A DNA stretch of 64,000 bases from Lonicera japonica (GCA_021464415.1 CM038468.1:35080969-35144968), one strand, 5' to 3'; positions 37,344 to 50,600 are shown, numbered from the stretch's first letter. The notes: generated by a model from the letters alone, not told the origin. Program-made: numbers and translations.

Positions 37344-37750
37344 TTGGTCACTAATTAAACTTTCTATAAGGTACCACTTTGATTATCTAACTTTAAAACG
37401 AATCAGTTTTGACCATTTAACTTTGGAGTGAGTGCTACTTTAATCATTCTTTCTAATTTGACTATTACTTAGGCTATTCTGGTTATAAAATAGCCTAAGT
37501 TGTGATATTTGTTGAAAATATTTATATATTTTATACACATTGTGTGTTTTATTTTGGTGAAAATTGACAAAGAAAAAGGCCGTTTTGTTGCAATATAACC
37601 AAAATGACCTTATATAAAGCCATATGCCATGCAAATTGTATCAAATTTATCAACCAAATTGAACGGAATGATCAAAATGATACTAATTCTAAAGTTAGAT
37701 GACCAAAGTTTGATAGCCTTAATAATACTAGATTAAAAATTTAGTGACCA
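37344..37750. mobile_element. Foldback (MULE-like) element
   Basis: Inverted arms of about 150 bp. The left arm starts GGTCACTAATT and contains TTTGATTATCTAACTTTA; the inverted right arm starts GGTCACTAAATT and contains TTTGGTCATCTAACTTTA. The centre carries GGTTATA-type words. Target duplication was not found and the ends are approximate. Confidence 0.55.
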
Positions 37751-38152
37751 TTTGTATTGTTTACTCCTAAATTTTACGTTGAAAATAAATTTCTTTCTTA
37801 AGTGGGTGTTCGAACTATAATTTGTAGGGTATTTTTTTTTTTTAAATAATAATATATGGAAGTGGCCCTAAGCCCAAGTGCCCGGCCTAATGGAACGCCT
37901 ACTAAAGCAAGTCCAATTATAGAAAAGGCCACTCTCAATTGTAAATGTTTATTTTTCCCTATTGACATAGGATACAAAAAACTGAATTTGAACATATTTT
38001 GAAGCTTTCCATGTTCATAAACTTGAATTAATAAAGATTCAAAAAACTACATATATAACTATGTTAAAAGTTGAACTATTCAAGCTTGACTCGGTTAAAA
38101 GTCCGATTGAGTTTGACGGGAGAGGTAGACAAATTAAAATTGCATAAATTAA

Positions 38153-38437
38153 GGCTCCGTTTGATTGCAAGGCGGAAAAGGAAAATAAATTGAGTTAGTT
38201 TTGGTGAAAAGATGGAAAATAAGTTGAGTGATAGATGTGATATTCCCTTGATTTTTAAGTTTTTCCATGAAGAAATTTTCTTTGCTTGGTAGTGAGTAAA
38301 AATTTTTCACCAAAAATATTAAAGGATAGATGATATATACTCATAAAATGAGTAATATGTCTCACCTTATTTTCTATCTTTTCACACAAACTAACTAAAA
38401 TTATTTTCCTTTTCCATCTTTGCAATCAAACGGAGCC
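38153..38437. mobile_element. Harbinger-like MITE
   Basis: The ends match over about 36 bp: GGCTCCGTTTGATTGCAA at the left, and at the right (inverted) GGCTCCGTTTGATTGCAA, then AAGGAAAATAA in both. Flanks are TAA and TAT. It has no coding capacity. Confidence 0.75.
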
Positions 38438-39374
38438 TATGAAACTCAATATGTTTTACGAACCAAATTTGAACAACTCATAATTTAACACAACTAGATT
38501 TGTTTATAGCTCTCCTTGAACAATAATTTCTTCTCAAGAGCATCTACAACTCTTTCCCTGTGCTTTTCTTAAATTTGCAAAAAATATTTGAGCTCAAAGT
38601 CATATTTGTGAACTTCATTTTTCCATATTAGAGAAAAGTTTTAGAAAAAATGTTCTACAATCATAATTTTTTTCGAATACGCAGATAAATTTAATGGCAT
38701 AAAAATTAAGTTTTATAATAACATTTGTCAATCCTATCCATCCTCTCAAATTTGAAGTGATTTATAATTTTGTAAGTACTCCCAAAATATGGGGAGATAT
38801 GGAATGGGATTTTACGCAATTTCTCCCCAAATTTAAACCTATATTGCCTAACCATATATATGTACAACTTTTATATCAATAATAAATAGCTATTTTGATT
38901 TTGGTGAACGATTTGATGCTTTAAGTTAGCAATATATGTACAACTATATATTACTACAAAATTGTTTAGACTATTTCACCTTCACATATCAATTACAGCC
39001 ATAAAGGAAGAAGTAATTTTACGGATATTAAAGTCGTGTCAAATTTTTAATTTCGCTCCTGAAAGTTATTATTTTTATTTTAGTGTGAGTACCATGGTTC
39101 AAACCTTTGCTTACAAGGAGGGTAATAAAGCTTTCCACCGTTGAACTACTTATTCCTTTTTTTTTTCATTTAAATTACTTATACTAGAATATCATATGTA
39201 TCGCATATGCAGAAAAATCTAGTTATTAGAAAATTGAGGTTGTCGAAGAGAGATAAATAGCATGTGTTCAGTCGGAGATCTTTTTTATATTCAATAGACG
39301 ATCACACAAACGCGATGCGTGCGCACTTCTTTTGTTCATGCATGTATAAATTTAATAAAAGTTAAACATAAAAG
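38438..39374. other. Intergenic, nothing recognised
   Basis: AT-rich sequence without a supported gene or element. Confidence 0.45.
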
Positions 39375-39480
39375 TATCCTTGGTTGAATGGAAAGTTAAT
39401 TTTATTTTTAACTTAAATCTCATGGGTTCGAGTTCATCAACAAAATTTTAAGATAAAAGAATAAATCCGCTTTATATTGC
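39375..39480 (+). mobile_element. SINE-like tRNA-derived fragment
   Basis: CTTGGTTGAATGGAAAG (A-box-like) and, about 35 bp on, CATGGGTTCGAGTTC (B-box-like). The 3' end is not defined. Confidence 0.45.
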
Positions 39481-40789
39481 TTCCATTTTATATTAACAAA
39501 GAGTAGTTAATTATATTCGTGTTCTTTTAATGATATTTGATTCGTCACTTGTTTTAGGAATTCTTTAGAGTTATTAAAACATTTGTCGTTTTAAGTATGA
39601 CACGAGTCTCACTTTTATTGCCAATGTTTTAATTTAATTGTTCACATAAAAGTATCCCAACATTTAAACATTATTCCAATTTAGTCCAATTATAGACGCA
39701 TAATAACTAGATTATCATTTTTATCAAACCTTTCCCCTTAAGTTTAAAATAATTATTTTACCCCTGTGATTTACTTTGTCATAAAAAATTTACTTATAAC
39801 ATGAAATGATCCATTGCTTTAAGGAAATCTATACTTGTAATTTAACAATTAGATTATCTTTCACTTTTAGTGAAGATTTCTCCTAAAATTTTATATATGG
39901 ACTGAAAAAATGCTTAAATAGAGCAAGTTTCTTGCAGCACACCCACAGGAGCAACAAATAACCAAAATCCAATTGATTAAGTAATAGAGAATTTCATAAG
40001 GAAATTTGGCAAACATATCAAAATGGATTCAAAAGCAAGCTCTTAATCAAAGCCAGAATCAAAATCCAAATTCAAAAAATTAGCATCAAAAGATTGTCGT
40101 CGTGATCAAAATCATCGTCATAGGAACCGTTGCATATGAAAGTAGTAGCATGTGAATTAAGAAAGCTTTAGTATTGATCTCCTCATCGTCGTCATTGTTG
40201 AAAGTTGAAACCTTCACAAAACTAAAGAATATGTTACTCTTAGCCCAACAAAATCCTTGCAGTGAATTTCTAGCTCCCCATTTTGAATCAAGCCGATGTT
40301 GCATGTTATCGCGTTATTGTTGTTATTCATATAGTTTTTTTTGGCAAGGATCAATGTATTATGCGATTATGCTTTGTGGCTGTGCTCCTCATTTTCTTTC
40401 CTGTGAAGCACAATGCTCCTTTTTTGCCCTCAAAAAAGATAAAACAGAATGAGGATGCACTGGTTATCACTATATTTTTCTACTCACAACTATAAACAAA
40501 TAACATTGATATTCACCCTTAATTATCTTAGATTAATAATACAGTAAATCATAACAACACAAACCATAGTTATCATACATAGCACGCAATTAATATAGTC
40601 ACACTCTCAGCCGTGACATTTACATCAAATAGTTTAGATAACAAACACCATTATTTATATATATGAGTAGCAAAGTGAAACTATATATACTTAATATCTC
40701 CATAATATGCGTTGAAAATAAACATACTATTACCTATTCTTCAAATCTTTCAGGTTGAGAAAACATGAACAAGATTGATGCTGAACTTT
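39481..40789. other. Intergenic / 3' flank of RDR1
   Basis: No gene is recognised. Several short open frames on both strands (40086-40495) show no family features. The part next to 40790 should include the RDR1 3' UTR. Confidence 0.45.
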
Positions 40790-42296
40790 TCAACTCAAAC
40801 TCAACCCATAACCAAACTTCCCTTCAAGTGAAGACATATGTAGAGCCCTTCTACTTGATTTATCTTTCTTGATTTGGATCAACTTGTCATAAACACACCA
40901 TGGAAAACTAATAAAATGATCACGGTCCTTTACCTCATTGTATCGTCCCCAATAACTTGGATGATATGTAACATAGTAACAAGCCGATGCTTTTGCATAA
41001 AGATCATCACCATCATCATATCATCAAAATCAGAATCTGCTTCCATCCCTTTGTTGTTGAACCAAGTCCTAACTTCCTTCCTCAAGGCTCTCACAGCATC
41101 ACCAACTGCTTTTGCATCCTTTCTCCCATCAAAAAATTTTGACATGTTCATTATACTACCGCTAAGTATCTCGGCCTCGGTTTTAATGCCGTAGTAATCC
41201 ATTAGGTTTCCCAACTTGTAATCATATAGACTTTTGAAATCGAAAGCATCATCAATGTAATCCTCATAACCATCTACTTCCATTTCAGGGTCATATGAAC
41301 GACTTGCCACTTCCCTCGTGAAGGATTTGATGGAGCATGTGTGTGGTGAAATGTCTTTCACCTCTCGGAAAAGCTTTCCGAGTACACGTTCTGAAACATA
41401 GGTGGTTTTATCGTCAGGCTTTTCCATGAAATCTGGATATTCTTTGGGCCGCAAATGACCTGGTATTATAGCTGCAACACCGGTCTTTGGGAAATCAACA
41501 GCAATTGAGGATAGTCTTGCGAGCTCCAGACAAGGTTCGCTCCTTGCTCTCTGAGGTTCCTTGTCTGCGAAGACTTTGTGCGCATTTCCAATGATTCCTA
41601 AACTGTCATTGACTATATAGTTGGTGAAATACTCCTCAACTTCCTGCAATACAATGTAAGCATAAATCAAGATACAGGATCTTAGGGTTGGTTTAACTAC
41701 AACATTTTCTGTTAAAATTTTTGTAAATTTTGGAAAATGAGTACTCTATGTTTGGACTTAGAGCAATCACATAGTCTTCAAATTTAAAGTCGTCCGAATT
41801 TTGTAATGTATTTCTGTTAGGATCTTACAAAAATCTCCGTTTTCATTTTTAGTGAATTCGCTATAATTCTTCTACTAACAATATATTATATTTGGATAAC
41901 AAAGTACTAATTTATTTAATTACTGCCACATCAATTACAAATATTTATTGGGGGTGGTATTCTTACTAAATTTATAGTTACCCTTTTTTTTGTCCATATC
42001 AGCTTTTAAGTTAACAAGTCGGATTGTTTCAGATTCACTAGGAATTAAGGAAGCAAGAGTAGGATTGAATTAGTGTGCTATGAATAAAGCACATGTTTGT
42101 GCATTTTGTTTTTACTTTGATGCTAATAAATATTCTTCGATTACTCTGCAAGTTTGTTTTTATTCGCTGTACATAAAATTCGCATACTGAATTATGTGGT
42201 TTGTTAAAAGTTCAAAAATTCTTCAACTACATTTATTGTATATAATATCAAAATTATGGTATGATATTTTTTTTTTCTTCTTGGAATGCAAAAGCA

Positions 42297-42299
42297 CCC

Positions 42300-42330
<31 letters not shown>

Positions 42331-42340
42331 AAAAAAAAAA
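42297..42340. repeat. Poly(C)24-poly(A)20 tract in RDR1 intron 3
   Basis: Twenty-four C directly followed by twenty A on the plus strand. It marks a rare adjacent pair of homopolymers, with run lengths subject to sequencing error. Confidence 0.75.
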
Positions 42341-45300
42341 CACACAGGCACACACAAAACATTAAAAGCCGAGGATCAACTTCCGGGGGAAGGCAATCAA
42401 ATTTTTGTTTTGTTTTGTGTCATAAATGATTATGGATTACACTTACATATATGCTAATTAATTTGTGATTATGTCTATGTCAATTATTTTTTTGTTGAAT
42501 ATTATTTTTGTAAATTATTACAATCATTATTCTTTTCCTTTAATAAGTTCTTTAATCGTCAGATACTAGATGAAGTTATTGTACACGATCTACAAAACGT
42601 TGCCTCACATGTACTACTATCTAATTCTTTTATGCTATATATTATTATATATGTAAACTTAGAGATAATCTAAATAAAAAAAAAGCTTCAATACAAAGAT
42701 AAAAAAATTAGCTTCATAAAAACATCTACTATTAACCATATCTAACTAATGAATTATTGAAATATAATGATCCATACAGCTTTTCATATTCCTTTTAAAA
42801 ACAAGTTAACATTTGCATGGAATTAATTTCAAGTTTCCACCCTAGAATTTGTCCGATATATGTAAGAGAATTTAACTATAGAGGGTTTTATCGTCAAAGC
42901 AATCTTGATCCATGCCATGAAATATGTTACATGTAAAGCATCAAGTATATATATACAATCACCCAATGCATAATTTACTTCGGCAGATGCCAGAAGTGAT
43001 TTAGCACCGTTTTTCCAACTAAATTTAAATGCTAACTTGATAAATTCTAAGGCGGAAAAATAAAGAAAGAAAACAAGGAGTATTAACTCCCTAGGGAAAA
43101 ATTATATATTTATCATGTTTATTCATAACATGATATTCATATATTATTGTTTTCCATTACAAGTTAATACCTTTTAGAAAAGCAATTTAATTTGCATTTA
43201 TAATTGTAACTCTAATTTTTTTCATTCTATTTATATGTAATTATTGTTAATTTATATTTTTGTGAGTCACCACAGTCATGCGCAATGCACGTGCATTAAT
43301 CATTATGACTAGTAATAGATAAAATAGGAATTCCCAAAATAGCTTCAACATATAATATTGAAAGAGGTGTACCTCAATGGTAACATCATGATCCAACACC
43401 TCAATTGGTGCTGGGGTATAATCCATGGGTTCATCTTGCTGAGGCGGAATTAGATCAGGGTCCCAACAAACGAAGTTATAAGTGTCTCCATCCAAATCAC
43501 TTCCTGAACATTCATTTGGATGAGGCCTGTTGTTGAAATTCAATTAATCGTTAGCAATAATGTTCTTACAAGTATAATGAACATGTGTTTTTGCCATTAA
43601 TTTTGCAAGTTTTTGGTTTGTAACCAAAAGTATAGTTGACTCTATTCGACTTAAAAAGAAGAGACAAAAGTAGTTCTCATAACAAAATCACAACACATGA
43701 GGATATGGATTCAAGAATCAAGTTTTACCTCTTTCCTTTTTGCGGGAAAACAACGCAGTCCACCAAATGGTGCAAAGTCGGCACATCAACAGCCTTTAAG
43801 ACACGAATATCACCAGGGTGCAAGCACGGGTTTTTAGCAACAACAACATTCCCAACAACAATCTTAAACTGGTCCAAGCCACTTTTGTTAGACAAAAGAA
43901 GCGGGTCATTGCAAAAAGGCCTCTGTCCAGCACCAGAAAGTTGCACAAACACCTGTCCGTACTCCAAGGTTCTGGTCTCATCTAGGCATCCCATCATGGC
44001 TCTTCCTCTCGGAACAAATATCCTTGTTTTAGTACGCAATTTTAGCAACTTCGATGCTCGAAAACTTGCAACATCATCGAAAGGAAAGGTTCACCATCAG
44101 GCTTGTAACCGCACGTAAGCAGTTCCTTGAGAATGTCAGTGTTCTCTCCGGGAGCCATTAGGTCTAAGGCCTCTTGTGCTTTTAATGGGTCTTTTAAGAT
44201 AGTATCGAGTTGATCTACTGCTTCTTTTTGCTTCCTCTCAAAGACCCGATCCGGAACCCCAAGGGTCGATAAAAGTGTGATAAGCTCGCGATTCAGATAA
44301 CAAGCCTGATATTTACTCGATGCCAGCACATCTAATTTTATGTTTTCAGAATCATACTTACACATGCTATTTCTCAATGACAATTTCTTCAATGAAGTGG
44401 GATCCACAGCGACAACCCTTTGTACCCACCATATCGAATCTGAAAGGCAGATGGAGTAATCTTAAACCTGCATTTTTTGGCAACTCTCTTAGCAAAGTCA
44501 GCAGAAATTTTTCCAATACCATCAGAGAAAATATATTCGGTTCCATCTGTTGTAACCGTTACATCCGGGATGATTTCAACCTCGTGACGAGGAACACTCA
44601 GAGATTCTGTTGAAGAACCAAAGGATTGACCAAGCCTAGCAGCATATTTTGCCACGTTTTTTATCTGATGAAAATCACCCATCCATGTTCTTATGTCAGC
44701 GGCATTAAGCCCTGGTCTTGAAGCAAACATCCACGCAGAATTATCACGTAACTGACTTGATGAAAAGGCAAGAAAATCAAACTTCTTGTTGCCAATAATG
44801 ATGCCATTTCTAAGAACCGACAGTATCCTCTTATAAATGCCAGTTTCCTGACCCATAATAGCTGTGCGTGGCAATAAATCAGGTGAATACAATTTACCCA
44901 ATTCCTCATCAACGAAAGAAATGCGAAGAAAATTGTCTATATCCTCAGAATAATGGCGTAATACGCGATTAGACATATTAACTTCTGGACCGCAAAAATA
45001 AACTTTGCATGGGGTTACTTGAACCCTTCGAATATAGACCAATCCATCATCTAATGTAACAGCAGGTGATCGAGGAAGTTTCTTAGAGTTGATGTGCATT
45101 ATATATTGCTCCTTGAGCCACCTTTGCAGGTTCATAGCAACAATCTTTCAAATGATAAAGTTTCTCTAGAGCATGTTTGATATAAGCAATATCTATTCGT
45201 CGCGGATCAACCAACCGGAAAAAACTGGCATCAAGTACTGGTCCAGGAATACAACCATTTTGAACTAGTGAACATATCTTAAACACTATGTCGTATGGTA

Positions 45301-45783
45301 ACTCAAGCCCGTTGGGAGGCCCCACAATGGGAACTAGATCCAATTTCTTGGAAAAAGATGAAGCACGCTCCAAAGTGAATTGGCTTTCACTTTCTTTATA
45401 ATAAGGAAAGTTTTCACGGAAGTTTGGAAGCTTAACATTTGATGGAAGCTTCAAACAACAATGAGAAGATTGCCCAATGGAGAATGATGAAGTGAAATCA
45501 GTTGTCCTCACCCACTGATCATCAGGAACTTCTTTAAAATAACGGAAAATAGATTCTTCACATTTCTCATAGATCCGAGGAGCACCGTACAACTGGATCA
45601 AGGAAAAAAATGAAACTCTTATCTCGAGTAGCATATATCAAAACAACATAATAACATTAACAGCCTTGCTTGCCAACAGCAATATAGAAAATTTCTTTAA
45701 ATTTTAATAAATGGAACTAGGCATAACACATTTGGCTCGTGCTATCTTATGCTTTACAAATCTAAATCCCAACATCTATTACA

Positions 45784-46888
45784 AATAAAAAAGGGCTACA
45801 TGGCAAAATATGATAACAGATTTTTGCCCTTTTAGCACTTTCGGCATTCAATTTTTCTTGTGATCAATCGTAATAATGAACTTTTTAATTGATGTCAATT
45901 AGGTCCATCTATTACCTTCTGTTAAAAAAACTATCGGAAAACTAAATTTGTATACAAAAATCACCAACAACTTTTGATGTATTTACACAAACCACCCCTA
46001 ATTTTTTAATTTTATATTCTATGTATTTACATATAACATCTTTTTACAAAAACCCTTCAATTTATCCCCCTTTAGATTAAATTATCCTATACTCGAGTCT
46101 CTTTTCTTTAATTTAAAATATTTATGTGGTTTTTGTTTTTGGGTTAAAGTTTAAAAAGAGCACAAAACAAAAGGCAAAATTAAATTAATTAACATTTAGA
46201 GGCAATTAGAATTTGACTAATGACAAACATCATGCAATCTATTTAAAACATCAATTTCAATTTGCTACTAGTGTTAAAATCCATTGTAACTGCCATTTTT
46301 TCACAAAATTAAGAGAAAGTAAAAAAAATAAATTGCTAATTTACTAAAAAAAAATTATTTTCAAATGACAACCTTTCTTATTCCTTGAGGGACAAAAAAT
46401 AAGCCCTCCTAAGAAAAAAATATAGAAAAAAATGAATCAATTGGAATGATAAAAAAGAAGCCCTCAAAATGAAATTTTCAGTGATAGAACTGTGCAAACT
46501 TCATTCAACTTTGATGTAACAGAAAGAAAAATAGCATATGGCTGAAATGTGTGTTTGTTCCTTTTCTTTTATTGATTCAAGCGTGCTTGATTTTTCTGTT
46601 TTTTGTTCGAAATAGGAAAATTTAATCTTAAGGAGAATAAATTGAAGGGTTAAAGTAAAAGGGTGGTGGTCTTTGCAAATACATAGAATATAAAAGTAAA
46701 TAGTTAAGAATGGTTTGTGTAAATATATTTAGTTTTCCGTTAGGTTTTTAACGGAAGGTAACAGATGGACCTAATCGACAGCAATGAAAAAGTTTAACAC
46801 CACAATTAATGGTAAAAAAGGTTGGATGCTGTAAATGTAAAAGGGTAAAAGTTCGTTATCATTTTTTGCCATTTAGCCAATAAAAAAG
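45784..46888. mobile_element. Non-autonomous Mutator-like element in RDR1 intron 1
   Basis: The element (45794-46878, 1,085 bp) is flanked by identical 10-bp duplications AATAAAAAAG (45784-45793 and 46879-46888). The ends are GGCTACATGGCAAAATATGA and, inverted, GGCTAAATGGCAAAAAATGA. Inverted similarity continues for about 280-300 bp per side, with shared AGGTCCATCT(A/G)TTACCTTC, GGAAAACTAAAT, ATTTACACAAACCA and CCCTTCAATTTAT. No transposase is encoded in the centre. Long terminal inverted repeats with a 10-bp duplication are diagnostic of MULEs. Confidence 0.9.
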
Positions 46889-47496
46889 AAATAGATGCGG
46901 CTTTATACAACAAACAAGATGAACAAAGCAATCAGATAATTAAATATGCAAAATAACAAAAAATTAATCAGGCTTACCTGAATGACGAGAAACTTGGCAT
47001 TAAGTCCGCGTGGACGATGTAGCTCAATCTGCCAAATGTTTTCATAGAAGAGCTCAAGCTTGTACTCATTCCCGTAATATGAAAAAAAGAAGTAGAACTT
47101 TCTCAGTCCAAAGCCAAATCTCACGGATACATCTGCCTTTTTCCAGAGCACTGAAAATTTATCGGCCGAGACCTGGCAACCAAAATGGAGGCCTGTACTT
47201 TCCATGGAATTCACAAACGTTTTAGGCTTCTTCACGAGATCGAGTTCTTGTTCCCTGGCCTTCAAATAAGAATTCCCATACCACAGGCGCTTACATGTAG
47301 CCAAGGATATAATATCCTCAGCACTTTCGCTGGTTGTGAATTGAACTTTTGCAAATGCTCTTGACCTTTCTCTCTTGGACTGATTAACCTCCAAAGCATA
47401 TACAGTTCCATGGCCTGTATGTCTCTCCAAAACCGCCGTAGCTTCTTCTGCTGACACCTTGTGAGGAAATCCATACACCTGAATTGTCTTACCCAT

Positions 47497-48850
47497 CCAG
47501 CCCAATTAATACAATATTTAGAGAGAAAATGGGCGTCTGATAATTAAAGTTCTTAGTAGAAGTTCTGGTCGCTGAGAACAGTGATTCCAACTGCAGATTC
47601 ATCATAACAACATTAAATATTTCGCCAAGAGAAACACCAAACTCATTGAATACGTAAGTTTACTAGGAATTGGCATCAAGCAGTAACAGTCAAAGTGAAA
47701 TGTTTGTTTTTTTCCTTGAGCATGAGCAAATAAACCATTTGAGTGATGAATAAGTGGAAATAATAATCCTTGTTTAGGCCTTGAGTTAATTGATTATAGT
47801 GGTGGATCTTAATTAACATAGATGAATGTTAACACAATCAAAGCAACAACACACACTATGCTTGTTGTTTAGGAATAACCAGAAAAAAACAAAGACATCC
47901 TTAAGAAGGAACATTCGGAAAGAGAAAATGGTAGCACAGGTTGTTCTCGGTAGAGATTAATGTAGCTGATCAAAATGACTGTTTTTAAATTAATCATTTT
48001 CACTACAAGTCACCAAAATGAACTCTGCCTGAAACTAGATCACTTCATATTAAATCCGCCGAAAAACAATCCAAGAGTTTCTCAGAGAAATCCAAGTACT
48101 AAAGAATGCTAATACCCTTAGCACCCATCTAAAATATTAAAAAAATTGCAAGTAGAAAACCAAAAATTTGATTCTTTTGGTTCTTAAAGTTAATGTCACA
48201 ACAGAGCATTTTTTTTCTCATGCCATCGCAGAAAAGAAAAAGAAAAAAAAATAAAAAAGTACTCCTTTAGCTACATTCTGTATGTATTTCAGATCTTAGG
48301 AACACTAGCTAGGCAAATATTTGTATTCATCCTTGTACAGCTAAAAAGTTCACTTGAATCAACGAACTCTACCTCAAAAGATATGACCGTCCACTCTTCA
48401 CATGAGTGGCGATGTTCGAACTCTGTCATCTGCTGCAGTGTTAACAGAGTATCATGGCAATTGATTAATCCCTTAGGATGATGATGCAGGTACGACAAAT
48501 CTAGAGTGAAACCAAGTTTTCGAATAAGAGCTTGAATGTGGCGGTGATGCAAGCTCAAACCCCGTCAAACACAGTTTCACATCCCTTTAGGATGGTTTAA
48601 CCGAAAATGGCTACCCCATTTTTATAGTCTGATTACGATTTCTTAATAAAAATTTCCTTTCACTTGAGGAAACTAATAAAGCAAGCTCAATTAAGCATAA
48701 ACGACACATACATTTGAATTCAGACAGAAAACAGAGTAAAATATGCAACAGAGAGAATCTAACCAAAAGCAGAAGGACACTTGAATCGAACTGATGATAC
48801 TCTCTTCTTGGCTTCAATTTCTTGTAAATGAATGACTTTAGAGAAAGAAA
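47497..48850. other. 5' flank of RDR1
   Basis: This is the upstream region of RDR1. A purine-rich stretch around 48780-48830 on the minus strand, followed by a GGTTAG, could be a 5' UTR exon and intron donor, but this cannot be shown without transcripts. The open frame 48289-48558 (minus) has no recognisable domain and is not called. Confidence 0.4.
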
Positions 48851-50310
48851 GAGACTTTTTTTTTCTTTTTATTTGTACAGCAGAAAGTGAGAGAAAGAAA
48901 CAGGAGACTTCATTGATTGGTCAAAAAATAAGATGTGACTATTTTTTAAGTTTTTTTTCGTGAGTTTTTTTGAATTGGTAGAAAAAAACTTCAATAAAAA
49001 TTAAACTAGAAATTAGGTAGAAGGATTTATTATACATTGATTTTTACCAAAAATCCAATGAATAATATTTTTTTGAATGAAGGCTTATTTTTAATTGGTA
49101 ATTAGTGTAAGAGGCCTATTTTGTTTTATATTTTAAATGAATGTATTTGAATAAATTTAAATATCATTTAATTCATAAAAATGTTATGTATTACCTAAAT
49201 TACCACTCTTTATGAAATTTGCACAAAAAATATGGACTGCAAAATATAAATAAAAAAGTTCATATTGTAATATATTGCAATATAAACTTTGCTAAAAATA
49301 TGTACCAAAGTTCACATTGCAAAAATATGAACTGCAATATAAACTTTGCACTAGACTGCAAAGTTCATATTGTGTGACAAAGTTCATATTTTATAGACTG
49401 CAAAGTTCATATTTCCATGTTTTAATGCATATTAGTATTTGTTGAATTTTATAATGAAAAAAAAGACACATGTCATATTATCAATAAAATAAAAAATAGG
49501 CCCTTTTTTTTTAAAAAAAATTATTCCTTGGCTTTAGTGTGAAAATCTTTCTTTAATAAGACATTTTTTTTAATTGCCCCAAAATTAAATTCAACTTTTC
49601 AACCTACTTTCACACTTTTAAATAAAAAAAAACTTAACTCAAAACTTCCAGCAAAAGCTTAAATATAATTTGAGTAGAAACGCAAGACAATAACAAAAGT
49701 TTGGTTGATGGTTAAGGAAAATCCCATAACAACTTTTTTGCATCTTTTTTGCTTAGAAATACTTCAACTTAAAAAACAAAAAATTGAAAAATCAAATTAA
49801 TTTAATTTCTCAACCAAATAAGATTATTAGTTTTGATATAAGATTTAGTTTGTCGATAATTAAATAAAATTACAAGTTTTGATAAAAAAAAATTATTTTG
49901 TAAATAATTAAATTTTAATTCAAGTTTATCATTTGTTTTAATTATTATTTTTAACAAAAAAAATTCTTTTCTTCTATCTCAAATCATAGATATGCACCTA
50001 TTGATAGTCAATTCCTAGTCTAGTCGTCTTTTCTTTTTCTTTCTTAGAAAGACAATGAGTAGTGAGTAATTTTCTCACTCTCCCGGAAAAAGAGGGATAT
50101 GTGGCTTCCTCTGTCTTTCTGTTTTATGATAATATTCATATCATTCAGGACACTTTTTTACGTTAAATTATGTTTCCCATTTGCTCAAGTGTGCAGCTGA
50201 CTGACGTTGGTCATGGTTGTATGTTCAGCCAATAAGCTTTTAATTGATGCTCACGATTACAACTTATATATTTAAAAATAATTTAAAATTTAAGTGTCAT
50301 CTCTTTTTAC
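48851..50310. other. Intergenic, AT-rich with small repeats
   Basis: No gene. Around 49220-49410 the words TGCAAAGTTCATATT and AATATAAACTTTGCA recur in both orientations. The stretch 49560-49680 resembles the centre of the Harbinger MITE family at 51-54 kb, probably a fragment. Confidence 0.45.
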
Positions 50311-50600
50311 GGATCAAACGGTGGGTGTTAAAATTTTGTATGATAGGTGTTCTCGGTGTTATTTTAGATGGAATTCGTTAATCAATGTGATCAATATTTA
50401 GTTCCGTTAATTTTTAACCATTTTATCATTAAGTAAAAGCAATATGTTTTTTATTTTTCTAGGAGTAAAATGGGTGAATTGGGTCAAAATTAACGGTTGA
50501 TCAAGCTAAGTAACAAATTCTATTCAAAATGGCACCCAAATATCTATTACGCAAAACTTTAGCATCCAACGTCTCATATGCAAGAATAAACGGTATCTAA
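50311..50600. mobile_element. Foldback (MULE-like) element
   Basis: Two inverted arms of about 105 bp. The left arm has GGGTGTTAAAATTTTG and GATGGAATTCGTTAATCAA; the inverted right arm has GGATGCTAAAGTTTTG and AATAGAATTTGTTACTTAG. Both approach the centre with CCGTTAATTTT. The ends and target duplication are not defined. Confidence 0.5.

Larger units (their letters stand above)
40790..47496 (-). pseudogene. RDR1: RNA-dependent RNA polymerase 1 (RDR1), four frameshifts
   Basis: RDR1 makes double-stranded RNA from viral and other RNAs for DCL/AGO silencing and is salicylate-inducible in many plants. Exons, 5' to 3': 46978-47496, 43729-45592, 43373-43526, 40790-41643, all with GT-AG introns. 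The start is ATG at 47496 (MGKTIQVYGFP, an N-terminal RRM-like segment). The catalytic signature DLDGD is in exon 3. Four single-base indels break the frame: an extra base near 45121-45126 and missing bases near 44416, 44061 and 41020. Apart from these, the gene spans about 1,130 codons, near the family norm, with no other stop seen. A one-residue insertion follows the catalytic loop (DLDGDTYNFVCWD). Three of the four indels are one base in a short homopolymer and one is in a GAT repeat, so assembly error is a real alternative to a decayed copy. Intron 1 holds a MULE. Confidence 0.9.

Noticed and set aside
40086..40495. Short frames just past the RDR1 3' end
   Set aside because: No start context, domain or splice partner; consistent with chance frames.
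43636..44118. 160-codon plus-strand open frame
   Set aside because: Exactly antisense to RDR1 exon 2; the conserved protein is on the minus strand.
48289..48558. 89-codon minus-strand frame upstream of RDR1
   Set aside because: No recognisable domain; it may overlap a 5' UTR intron of RDR1 but cannot be supported as a gene.
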